60,684 bases of DNA. It comes from Carboxylicivirga sediminis. GTDB taxonomy: Bacteria > Bacteroidota > Bacteroidia > Bacteroidales > Marinilabiliaceae. Position 1 is the first letter of the stretch; the number at the start of each line of letters is the position of its first letter. The translations under genes were made by a program, and so were the position numbers. Below, in pieces: positions 53,700-60,684 of the stretch. The notes beneath the pieces are model-generated. The model did not search any database, was not told the origin of the DNA, and was given only the letters and a program-made list of their open reading frames with translations. The DNA lies in NCBI RefSeq assembly GCF_018156225.1, contig NZ_JAGTAR010000033.1:1-60684 (forward strand), read 5' to 3'.

Positions 53700-55307
53700 T
53701 TAGCGGCTTTTTATCACTTTAACATGTTGCTTTGAGCGATTGTTTTCAATAATGACAATATAAATACCATTGGCAAATGCTGCCACTTCGTTAATAACAA
53801 TGTTCTTTTGATGCCTGTGCTCTTTGCGGTATTTAATATTGCCCAGTATATCAACAATTGTTACTGTAACGTTGGGTCCCGATGAGTTGAATAGCGTCAG
53901 GCGGCTGTTAAACGGATTGGGGCCAACCTTCCATTGGGTATTATAAGCTGGTGCACTTTCAATATCAACGCTATAGGCCTGGTTAAAATCAGGTATGCCA
54001 TATCCCAACTCGTTATTAGGCGTGTTATGCAGATGTGCACTACTCATTATCAGCTGGCGTATTTCTTCAGCTGTCTTATCGGGCATTGCCTGCCACAAAC
54101 AGGCGGCCAGACCGCTAATAACAGGAGCTGAAAAAGAGGTGCCATTCCCTTTACTGATGCCACCACTTGTGTTTTGTACCGCTACCGCTCCTCCTAATGC
54201 ACTTATTTCAGGTTTCACACGGCCATCACTCGACGGGCCAAAGGAAGAGAAAGAGGTTCGGGTGCTGTCGGCATTGACTGCACCAATGGCTAAGCAATGT
54301 TTGGCATCGGCCGGGGCGCCAATATGGAGCCAGCTGTTATTGCCTTCGTTGCCGGCGCTGGTAACCAGTAACATGCCTTTTGATGAAGCCATGTCGGATG
54401 CCCGGGATATTCTGCTTGTAGCATTCATGTCAGCATACGAATAACTCTGAGAAGGCGCATCAAACTCGTAATAACCCAATGATGTGTTGATGATATCAAC
54501 CCCGGCACTGTCTGCAAACTCGGCCGCACATATCCAGTAGTCCGGTTCAATGGGATGTTCCGAATGAACGTCTTCGGTGCGCAGCAGCCAGAAGGAGGCA
54601 TCGGTGGCAGTTCCCATGTATTGCTGGTTGAGCTTACCCCCAATAATCGATAGCACGTTCATGCCATGGTAATGCTCATTAAAAATATTGGAAGCCGGAT
54701 TAACAAAGTCTTTGGTGCCCATCACCTGACCATTATCCCAAAGGTGTTTGGTGAGAGGCAGTTCATTGGCCTTATAGAAACCTGCATCAATAACAGCGAT
54801 GAGCATGCCTGCTCCCTTTAATCCATTGTTGTGCAGATGATGGCCGTTGGCTGTACTAACCTGTAACCACGATTCGCCGTAGGGTGAGTCCAGCGCACTT
54901 TTGAGCAATGGCACAAGAGGCTCCAGTTTTTTGAAAGTGCCAGTGCTAATGACTGGTTTATTCAGTTCAACTGTATTGATAAAAGGCACACGCTCCAAGG
55001 TATCCATCAGGGCCTTATTGTTGCTGAAAACAATGGCGCCATTCATCCATTTGCTGGTGTGTTTAACATCAATGCCATATTTTATCAGGCTATCAATATA
55101 AGCCGGATTCACCGGCAAATCACTCTGGTCAACAGCGATGTTCTGTTTGGCTCGTCGCTGAATAGCTCTTATCGATAAGAACTCTTCAGGTCTGTCCAAT
55201 GAGTAAGGGGAGTTGTTTTTGTCAGTAAACGTTATGAAATAGCCATCCTGTGCCATACTTAGCGTAAGGCATAACCATAAAAGTAGTATGGATGAAAGGT
55301 ATTTCAT
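53700..55307 (-). CDS. Type IX-secreted subtilisin-like serine protease
   Basis: This 535-residue protein has a signal peptide (1-19) and an inhibitor-like propeptide with FLSIRAIQRRAKQNIAVDQSDLPV (about 44-70). The S8 catalytic domain has Asp in LIAVIDAGF, His in EHYHGMNVLSIIGG and Ser in GNGTSFSAPVISGLAACLW. The C-terminal 75 residues (WKVGPNPFNSRLTLFN, then ANGIYIVIIENN and a basic end) form a Por/type IX sorting domain. The protease is thus exported to the surface or medium, where it degrades proteins or processes partners. It is followed by xseA after 4 bp and preceded by a MORN-protein gene by 7 bp. Confidence 0.93.
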   Translation of the reverse strand: MKYLSSILLLWLCLTLSMAQDGYFITFTDKNNSPYSLDRPEEFLSIRAIQRRAKQNIAVDQSDLPVNPAYIDSLIKYGIDVKHTSKWMNGAIVFSNNKALMDTLERVPFINTVELNKPVISTGTFKKLEPLVPLLKSALDSPYGESWLQVSTANGHHLHNNGLKGAGMLIAVIDAGFYKANELPLTKHLWDNGQVMGTKDFVNPASNIFNEHYHGMNVLSIIGGKLNQQYMGTATDASFWLLRTEDVHSEHPIEPDYWICAAEFADSAGVDIINTSLGYYEFDAPSQSYSYADMNATSRISRASDMASSKGMLLVTSAGNEGNNSWLHIGAPADAKHCLAIGAVNADSTRTSFSSFGPSSDGRVKPEISALGGAVAVQNTSGGISKGNGTSFSAPVISGLAACLWQAMPDKTAEEIRQLIMSSAHLHNTPNNELGYGIPDFNQAYSVDIESAPAYNTQWKVGPNPFNSRLTLFNSSGPNVTVTIVDILGNIKYRKEHRHQKNIVINEVAAFANGIYIVIIENNRSKQHVKVIKSR

Positions 55308-55314
55308 AGGCCTG

Positions 55315-56169
55315 CTATCTCATAAATTGTTCGGGGTTGTTACCCATCTTTTCCGGGTCCTTCAAGGTGGCTCGCTTCTTTTCAAACTCGGCTTGTTCCT
55401 CGGCTCTTCTTTTTTCCAGCACTTCGGGGTTCATTAGTTGTCCGTTGCTGTATTTCAACTGGTAATTGATTTTTCCATCGGCATGATAGAATGTCCATTC
55501 ACCATCTTCTTTGTCGTGCTTGTAGGTGGCATCTATCTCCAGCTGACCATCCAGAAAATAATATAAATATTTACCATGCAACTCATCATTTACATATTGT
55601 GCCTTCAGCATGGGCGCTCCATTCTTAAAGAATTTTAGCCATTCACCTTCTTTCTTGCCGTTTTGCCAGTTAATGATTTCAGCAACAGCCCCGTCCTGGT
55701 AAAAAACTTTATACTGGCCATGCGATTGCCCATTAACAAATTCTTCAGTAGCCAGCACAGCCTCTTTTGCAGCGTAATAAGTCCAGGTACCAATTTTGTC
55801 TTTGCCCTGGTAATTACCTTTCGATGTAAGGTTGCCCTCTTCGTTAAATAAGCGCGCCTTTCCATATTCACCGTTCTCATCGTAGATAATCTCTAAACTC
55901 ATTTTACCATTGGGGTAATAACGCGTATAGCTTCCTACCGGTTTATTATTCTTAAAAGTGGCCTTGTATAGCACGGTGCCATCGGTATAGCGTTTTTCCC
56001 AGGGGCCTTGCTTCATGCCATTGGCATCCGTCTGGTTGTAATGTGCCGGAATAGGGGTGATGTTTTTCTTTTTAGTCGGAATTTTATTGCCAAACACATC
56101 GGTTTGACCGGTGGCTGTAGCTGCTGCTACCATTAAAGCTATCGAAAGAAGAAAGAACGTCAGTCTCAT
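55315..56169 (-). CDS. Secreted MORN-repeat protein
   Basis: This 284-residue protein has a signal peptide (MRLTFFLLSIALMVAAATATG) and seven or so MORN_2-type repeats of about 23 residues (GPWEKRYTDGTVLYKATFKNNKPVG; KIGTWTYYAAKEAVLATEEFVNGQSHG; GEWTFYHADGKINYQLKYSNGQ). The C-terminus is charged (EKRRAEEQAEFEKKRATLKD). Bacterial MORN_2 proteins are commonly labelled toxin-antitoxin YwqK-like, but there is no evidence of that here. It may be a periplasmic or surface scaffold. It lies 7 bp before the subtilase gene, so they may be co-expressed. Confidence 0.85.
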   Translation of the reverse strand: MRLTFFLLSIALMVAAATATGQTDVFGNKIPTKKKNITPIPAHYNQTDANGMKQGPWEKRYTDGTVLYKATFKNNKPVGSYTRYYPNGKMSLEIIYDENGEYGKARLFNEEGNLTSKGNYQGKDKIGTWTYYAAKEAVLATEEFVNGQSHGQYKVFYQDGAVAEIINWQNGKKEGEWLKFFKNGAPMLKAQYVNDELHGKYLYYFLDGQLEIDATYKHDKEDGEWTFYHADGKINYQLKYSNGQLMNPEVLEKRRAEEQAEFEKKRATLKDPEKMGNNPEQFMR

Positions 56170-56376
56170 GTTAAATTACTTTTATTAATGAAACAATCCT
56201 GAGTGAAAATACTCTTTAGTTGTTACTCAGATTTGAGAATCAGGTTTCAAAAATATATAAAAAAAGCAGAGCTGATTATTTACCGATTGACAATTGCATT
56301 TCGATTTCCTAATGTCTCAACTCTTTTTGCTGTAAACAAGTTTTGTGAAACGCTTGCCAGGCAATGGTTTTTACGC

Positions 56377-56520
56377 TTATGAAACAGGTAATTGTATGAG
56401 TTGACCAATCAGAAAAAACAGGATAGTGGCAAAACCAATAATGAAAAGAACAGCTGCAGTACTATTCTCAAGCCACTTTTTTCTCTTCGTTGTGTTCTTT
56501 ATTTTTTTCACAGTGTTCAT
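56377..56520 (-). CDS. Small single-helix membrane protein overlapping rdhC-like gene
   Basis: This is an ATG-started ORF of 47 residues whose first 53 bp overlap the 3' end of the RdhC-like gene in another frame. A basic head (KKIKNTTKRKKW) precedes one strongly hydrophobic helix (STAAVLFIIGFATILFFLIG) and a short tail. The positive-inside layout and continuation 91 bp beyond the upstream stop argue for a real gene. Overlaps like this are common in the window. It could be an extra subunit or anchor of the dehalogenase membrane complex. No homologue is recognised, and it may be spurious. Confidence 0.5.
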   Translation of the reverse strand: MNTVKKIKNTTKRKKWLENSTAAVLFIIGFATILFFLIGQLIQLPVS

Positions 56521-57649
56521 TCTTCTTGCTTTTGAATGTTATTATTGAGCGCCGCTGTTTTTGAATCCATTTAAAGGTTGTGCCAACCGGGCATAGGTAA
56601 TGACAGAAAAAATCGGAGATAAAAAGTGAACCTACTAATGCCGCTGGCAGAATATACCATTGTACACCATATCCTTCAAGAGAAAATAGCATGGCAAAGG
56701 GTTCGTAACCAGCCAGTGTTGGGTTGGATGAGAGCAAAATCATCAGCACCGAGAACCATAACAGAAATCCAGGTATCTTGCGAATAATGCGTGTGGCATT
56801 CATGGCAAATTTCAGGTTAATGCCTGACACTTTATTTAATAACATTTGTGTGGCATGAAATGGACATAGAGCATGGCAATACACATTTTTCCCCCAGATT
56901 ACAATACTGACCAATGAGCCTCCCATCAATACCCACCATACCAGGTGGTGATGTATATCTGGTAAATACCCCAAAAGAATTCGTCCGAAGTGAGACAAGG
57001 AAATGGAGGCATTGAATATGATTCCCATGAAGATCATTGACAATCCCAGGGTGATATATCGAAGTTGTTTCTTCCGCAAATAAGTAGCTATCACTCCCAA
57101 TATAAATATGGCCAGCACAATACCTTCTTTGGGTGTCAGACGCCACTGTTTTTTAATGGCGGGTGCCTCTTGATTCATGGCTGTTTCGAGAATGGCATAT
57201 GAAGCATCACGGGTGGCCTGCGCAATTGCTACAGAACTTATTGTTGCACCGGATGCCGCATTCACATCTTGATGCACCTGAAAGGTATCGGCCAGAGCTT
57301 TCTGCTTGTATTGTCGGAAATAATATTGAGCCCGCAGCTTTTCAATGAACGAAAAGGTTTCCACATGGCGCAGCAAGTCCATGTTTTGGATGTGTCCTGC
57401 TGTATCCGCAAGAACAGCTACCTCCAAAGGACCGCCATATCCCTGTGAACGACCACAGGAGAGATACCCGATTAAGGTATCTTCCCTGGTGGCTGTATAT
57501 ACTTCTCCCATTAAACCAATGCGCTTCAATTCCAGCCCTTCTGATATTTCCAGTGATTGCAGCCCATTGTTTTTTGAATTATTGAACTGGCCGATGGCAA
57601 AAGCAGCTATTAAACTGCCATATGCTAACCAGCGAACAACTTGTTTCAT
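56468..57649 (-). CDS. rdhC: RdhC/NosR-like FMN-binding membrane protein
   Basis: This 393-residue protein has an N-terminal helix (RWLAYGSLIAAFAIGQF) and a periplasmic FMN-binding domain with the flavinylation motif NAASGATISS, in which Thr136 is the expected covalent FMN site. About five membrane helices follow, with two cytoplasmic-side Cys motifs CHALCP (Cys258, Cys262) and CHYLCP (Cys349, Cys353). This is the plan of RdhC and NosR/NirI proteins. RdhC has been proposed to pass electrons from quinol to the dehalogenase or to aid its maturation. There is no C-terminal ferredoxin domain. It lies 38 bp after the RdhB-like gene in the same orientation. ApbE, which attaches the FMN, is not in the window. 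Confidence 0.82.
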   Translation of the reverse strand: MKQVVRWLAYGSLIAAFAIGQFNNSKNNGLQSLEISEGLELKRIGLMGEVYTATREDTLIGYLSCGRSQGYGGPLEVAVLADTAGHIQNMDLLRHVETFSFIEKLRAQYYFRQYKQKALADTFQVHQDVNAASGATISSVAIAQATRDASYAILETAMNQEAPAIKKQWRLTPKEGIVLAIFILGVIATYLRKKQLRYITLGLSMIFMGIIFNASISLSHFGRILLGYLPDIHHHLVWWVLMGGSLVSIVIWGKNVYCHALCPFHATQMLLNKVSGINLKFAMNATRIIRKIPGFLLWFSVLMILLSSNPTLAGYEPFAMLFSLEGYGVQWYILPAALVGSLFISDFFCHYLCPVGTTFKWIQKQRRSIITFKSKKNEHCEKNKEHNEEKKVA

Positions 57650-57687
57650 TGATATACAGGATTCTGTGGTAGTGATTATAAGATGGA

Positions 57688-57969
57688 TTAACTCTTTTTT
57701 AAAGCCATTCTTAATCCTAATGTCAATAGAATTAAAGCAGGCATGCCAAATACCACGATGCCCATACTGGCGGCACGTGGTTCTCCTTCAAGCACAGAGC
57801 TAACAGACCAGGCTATGCAAAACAACAAGAGGAATGCTCCCAGTCCAATGATGCTCCCTTTTTTCCAATCCAGGCGGCTTTTCATATTCAAGCTGATGAG
57901 ACCCAGCATTGCCAGGCAGGATATGAATCCCAGGATGAAAAACAGTAGTTCAATTCCAGAAAATATCAT
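57688..57969 (-). CDS. rdhB: RdhB-like reductive dehalogenase membrane anchor
   Basis: This 93-residue protein has three hydrophobic helices (LLFFILGFISCLAMLGLISL; IIGLGAFLLLFCIAWSV; GIVVFGMPALILLTLGLRMAL). The loop between helices 2 and 3 reads SSVLEGEPRAASMG, with paired Glu residues and a following MG, as in PceB-type anchors. RdhB proteins hold the Tat-exported RdhA on the outer face of the inner membrane. It follows the rdhA-like gene by 43 bp and precedes the RdhC-like gene by 38 bp. Size, topology and position all fit. The family is short and variable, so the name is an inference from context plus the loop. Confidence 0.8.
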   Translation of the reverse strand: MIFSGIELLFFILGFISCLAMLGLISLNMKSRLDWKKGSIIGLGAFLLLFCIAWSVSSVLEGEPRAASMGIVVFGMPALILLTLGLRMALKKS

Positions 57970-58012
57970 AGTAATATGTTTTTATAAATGTTATACATCC
58001 AAATTATTAACC

Positions 58013-59395
58013 CTAGTAGCCGTTGTATTCACGGTCTTTATCAGCCCAGAATTTCTTCACTGCTTTTTCGTCGAAGGTATCACCATAGCCAAATACAATG
58101 TCCATTTCGCGCATGAAGCTGTGAACCGGCCCTGGCATTAATGCCGAAACTTTATCGACCAGCTTATGGTGCCAGAAATCGGGTTTATTATAGGGGCAGG
58201 AAGTAATGCAGGAGGCACAGGAATTATTGCCTTCACACCAGTATTCAAAGCAGGTTTTGGCATTAATGTACCACTTCTCCACACCAGGATTATTGAACCA
58301 GGTTTCGCCACCATGAGTTGGTTTCATTGTGGGCTCCACATTTTTGGGGATGGATTTGGAAGGGCAGGCATCAGCGCAGCGTTGGCAGCGCTTACAAAAT
58401 TCACGCACTCCAAATTTAACCGGCTTATCATACTCCACAAAGTCCATATCGGTATATACCTTGGCAATGCGGAAGCGAGGCCCGTATTTGTAGTTGATGA
58501 GTAAGCCGTTGCGGCCGCCTTCTCCCAATCCGGCAGCAATGCCATATGGCACACTCATGCCCATGTCGTTTCCGGTTGCCACCGCTTTATAACCAAGGTT
58601 TTTAAGAAATACAGACAGCTGAAATGCCGTAACAGCCATTTGAGAATAGCCTTCGCCAATGGCTCCTTCAACCGTATAAGATGGTGCGGTTGCCATGTTT
58701 TCATAATCCATCTCCACACCAATTACAATCACTGATTTGGGCTTAAACGGAAACTCTTCCCAACCAATCTCCTGCCCATTCAATGCCACAAAATGTTTAT
58801 CGTAGTCCCACATTTTATTGCGTGGCGCAATACCAACTAAATCGGCTTTAAAGTGGCGCGCTGCCCGCTTAATGACTGCAGAGGCCTCCGCTTTAGTTGT
58901 AAACTCATGCCGTTCGTGGTTGACATAGTTTAAATCCAGAAAGTTCGTTCGCTGTTCAGGTAAATTTTGTTGCCAGCTATACCAGCCAGTATTAGGCATA
59001 CCAAATTTAGAACCTGGCGTTGCAGCGTGCTCAATAGCCCACGAGCCATGGTGCAGGGCCCAATCGATACGTGTGAATCCCGGGCGTGATTCATCTGTTT
59101 CGAATCGCTCAAAGGTGCGGGCCTTGGCAGCTAATGCAGGATCAATGCCGCCCACTGCACGGCTGAATACAGTATTGCGTTGTGAAAATCGTTTATAGTC
59201 GGGTGATATCTTTACCGGGAAGTCCTCCAAAGGTTTAATAACCGCTTTCTTGGTTTCTTTATCGAGCACTTCACCGGCTGCTTTATGTGGTATAGCAGCT
59301 ATGCCTGCAGCGCCCAAAACAGCTCCGGCTGAACCTATTTTCAGGAACTCTCTTCTACCAAAGGCCGCTTTTGTTTTATCCTTTTCTGTTGCCAT
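58013..59395 (-). CDS. rdhA: Reductive dehalogenase catalytic subunit RdhA
   Basis: This 460-residue protein has a twin-arginine signal (GRREFLKIG, Arg14-Arg15, then an Ala/Gly-rich helix). Its two ferredoxin-type clusters are CKRCQRCADACP (Cys334, 337, 340, 344) and CASCITSCP (Cys393, 396, 400, with Cys382 or Cys387 as a possible fourth ligand). Between lie the corrinoid-enzyme blocks IGEGYSQMAVTAFQ (Tyr250, the likely proton-donor position), ATGNDMGM, and GLGEGGRNGLLINYKYGPRFRI. This is the RdhA pattern. The enzyme removes halide from an organohalide with cob(I)alamin chemistry, outside the cytoplasm. Epoxyqueuosine reductase (QueG), a relative, lacks the Tat signal. The halogenated substrate cannot be predicted. 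It starts an operon with rdhB- and rdhC-like genes. Confidence 0.9.
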   Translation of the reverse strand: MATEKDKTKAAFGRREFLKIGSAGAVLGAAGIAAIPHKAAGEVLDKETKKAVIKPLEDFPVKISPDYKRFSQRNTVFSRAVGGIDPALAAKARTFERFETDESRPGFTRIDWALHHGSWAIEHAATPGSKFGMPNTGWYSWQQNLPEQRTNFLDLNYVNHERHEFTTKAEASAVIKRAARHFKADLVGIAPRNKMWDYDKHFVALNGQEIGWEEFPFKPKSVIVIGVEMDYENMATAPSYTVEGAIGEGYSQMAVTAFQLSVFLKNLGYKAVATGNDMGMSVPYGIAAGLGEGGRNGLLINYKYGPRFRIAKVYTDMDFVEYDKPVKFGVREFCKRCQRCADACPSKSIPKNVEPTMKPTHGGETWFNNPGVEKWYINAKTCFEYWCEGNNSCASCITSCPYNKPDFWHHKLVDKVSALMPGPVHSFMREMDIVFGYGDTFDEKAVKKFWADKDREYNGY

Positions 59396-59610
59396 AATTT
59401 TTAAGATTATAGTGAGCTAAATTCAATGATTACAACAAAGAAAGATTTCATCCGTATGGCAGTCGTTCCAAATCCTGATTCCGGCTGAATAGGACGTTCT
59501 TATCAGCGTTCTGAAACATGATTTGGTACTCTTACAGCCCTGAATGACAGGGTGAACGGAAAGAGTTTATAATAAAACTAAATAGGGGAGTGTTCTATCA
59601 AGCACTGGTA
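59396..59610 (-). promoter_or_regulatory. Probable promoter region of the rdh operon
   Basis: These 215 non-coding bases lie between the AraC-type regulator gene and rdhA, both on the - strand. They contain a short inverted repeat CCCTG-AATGA-CAGGG (59538-59552), which could be a weak terminator of the regulator gene or an operator. No TAnnTTTG-type box was found, and the promoter position is not assigned. Confidence 0.4.
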
Positions 59611-60684
59611 TTAGCTTGTAGCTTTTCGGTATTCTGAGGGTGTTTTGCCAGTGAACTTTTTAAATGCAGTATTGAATGTGGTTTTGGATTTAAATCCCGC
59701 TTCATAACCAAGCGCCAAAACGGTGTAATGGGCTTTTGATGCATCAGCACATAAGCGCTTATATTCTTCTATTCGGTAGTTATTGATATAATCATTGAAG
59801 TTTTGCCCAATTACATTGTTCACCACTTCTGAAATAATGCGCGCCGTTAATTTGACCTGTTCAGCCAGCTCCTGAACGCTCAGGTCGGGATTCAGGTAAG
59901 GACGGGCCAGTTCCATGTGTTTATTCAGTTTACTCATGTAATAGAGCGCTTCCTCTTTTTCAAGTGAAGTTCCCTCTTTCTTCTTTTTACCAGACAGGTT
60001 GAAAAGAGAAGTATCATAGTGCAACACAACCGGGTTAGAGATGAGTGAATAGGTAAATATCAGGCCAACTGCCGAGTATATAAGAACATTTCCAAATTCA
60101 AAATACTTCTGAAAAGAGGCATGATACAACCCCAGGTTTACTTCCAGTAAACGTGTAAGACCATGCACAATAAGCAGAATCGAAATCAGGCGGATATATC
60201 TAAAATGTGCAGACCATACAGGGTGTTCTTTTGCCAGTTCCATAAAGCCCTTCTTTTTGAGCCGGGTATACACAATAAAAGAATACACCACAAATTGTAT
60301 GCTTACAATTTCAGTTCCAATGAGCTGGTAATACTCAAAATAGCGATCCATCCAGGGATTGTGCCCAAAAGGCGTCTTATAAAAGATAAGCAGTGGAATG
60401 ACCAGCAATAGACTCAGGCCAAGAATGTATAGATGACTGAAAAACTTTAGGCTAAAATCGATCCGGCGCTTGGCCAGTTGCATAAAATACATGTAAAGGA
60501 AAGGGCCAAACAGCAGTTCATTAGGTACCCGTATAGCAAATAAGTAGGGGTAGGACTCGAACCATCCTATATTTTTAAAAAGTGTCAAAGAGTTAAATAT
60601 AGTGAGGTTAACCATTAAAATGGCAAATATCAGATTGGGCAGATTCCGGTGTTCCTTCTTGGCCAGAATCAGAATTAACCCAAT
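59611..60684 (-). CDS. Membrane-bound AraC-family transcriptional regulator (5' partial)
   Basis: The frame stays open through the right edge. The 23 codons upstream of the Met at 60615 continue a hydrophobic segment (GLILILAKKEHRN...LIFAIL), so the true start is outside the window. About 230 residues of membrane helices are followed by a charged linker (GKKKKEGTSLEKEEALYYM). A C-terminal AraC double helix-turn-helix follows (LSVQELAEQVKLTARIISEVVN; YTVLALGYEAGFKSKTTFNTAFKKFTGKTPSEYRK). This 7TM-AraC layout is common in Bacteroidota. It lies upstream of rdhA in the same direction and is a candidate regulator of the operon. Confidence 0.88.
   Translation of the reverse strand: MGLILILAKKEHRNLPNLIFAILMVNLTIFNSLTLFKNIGWFESYPYLFAIRVPNELLFGPFLYMYFMQLAKRRIDFSLKFFSHLYILGLSLLLVIPLLIFYKTPFGHNPWMDRYFEYYQLIGTEIVSIQFVVYSFIVYTRLKKKGFMELAKEHPVWSAHFRYIRLISILLIVHGLTRLLEVNLGLYHASFQKYFEFGNVLIYSAVGLIFTYSLISNPVVLHYDTSLFNLSGKKKKEGTSLEKEEALYYMSKLNKHMELARPYLNPDLSVQELAEQVKLTARIISEVVNNVIGQNFNDYINNYRIEEYKRLCADASKAHYTVLALGYEAGFKSKTTFNTAFKKFTGKTPSEYRKATS

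Noticed and set aside
55315-56169. Toxin-antitoxin component (YwqK-like annotation of MORN_2 proteins)
   Set aside because: The protein has a signal peptide and no partner gene. The TA label for this repeat is a database habit rather than evidence.
58013-59395. Epoxyqueuosine reductase (QueG) instead of RdhA
   Set aside because: QueG is a cytoplasmic relative. This protein has a Tat signal and is followed by RdhB- and RdhC-like genes, which fits a dehalogenase.
1-60684. tRNA, rRNA, insertion sequence or prophage genes
   Set aside because: All gaps longer than about 100 bp were read by eye for cloverleaf features, transposase motifs and phage proteins, and none was recognised. A tRNAscan or covariance-model search could still find a missed small RNA.

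Overview
The window reads as the chromosome of a Bacteroidota bacterium, most plausibly a marine member of Bacteroidia (Marinilabiliales-like). This is inferred from the AT-leaning composition, two proteins with Por/type IX secretion C-terminal domains, Bacteroidota-style lipoprotein signals, a formylglycine sulfatase, and sparse Shine-Dalgarno sites with many tight or overlapping gene junctions. No rRNA, tRNA, CRISPR array, transposase or phage gene was seen. Both edges cut a gene: a type IX-secreted repeat protein at the left and an AraC-type regulator at the right.

Region 1 (about 0.9-32.4 kb) is a large exopolysaccharide or capsule locus, nearly all on the + strand. It holds the Wza-like exporter, Wzc-like tyrosine autokinase, Wzy-like polymerase, Wzx flippase, a polyprenyl-phosphate sugar transferase, six glycosyltransferases, a WecE/RffA sugar aminotransferase, two hexapeptide acyltransferases, two SGNH-type esterase candidates and a WbqC-family protein. 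It is unusually rich in ATP-dependent amide- or ester-forming enzymes: three ATP-grasp proteins, three asparagine-synthetase-like proteins (two without the glutaminase Cys), and a tight cassette of acyl carrier protein, AsnB, NadE-like synthetase and AMP-ligase. The likely product is a polymer with amino-sugar, acyl or aminoacyl/amide decorations. Two genes point the other way inside the locus, an ATP-grasp enzyme and a secreted pectate-lyase-like beta-helix protein.

Region 2 (32.4-44.7 kb) is mixed housekeeping: ComEC, TrkA, two small membrane proteins, an ECF sigma factor with a possible anti-sigma partner, a histidine kinase with an NMT1/THI5-type periplasmic sensor, a secreted sulfatase, and the SelD-MnmH pair that makes 2-selenouridine in tRNA. 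Region 3 (44.7-45.5 kb) is a non-coding convergent intergenic region with two arrays of 21-bp tandem repeats and two copies of a REP-like palindromic element.

Region 4 (45.5-56.2 kb, - strand) holds an ATP-grasp enzyme fused to a degenerate M20 peptidase domain, a class I glutamine amidotransferase, GMP reductase, exonuclease VII small and large subunits separated by a TPR histidine kinase, a type IX-secreted subtilase and a MORN-repeat protein. Region 5 (56.4-60.7 kb, - strand) is the most striking: a probable organohalide-respiration operon with a Tat-exported reductive dehalogenase (RdhA), a three-helix RdhB-like anchor, an RdhC/NosR-like FMN-binding membrane protein and an overlapping 47-residue membrane ORF, next to a membrane-bound AraC-type regulator. 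No function was tested. Assignments rest on motifs and recalled family features only.
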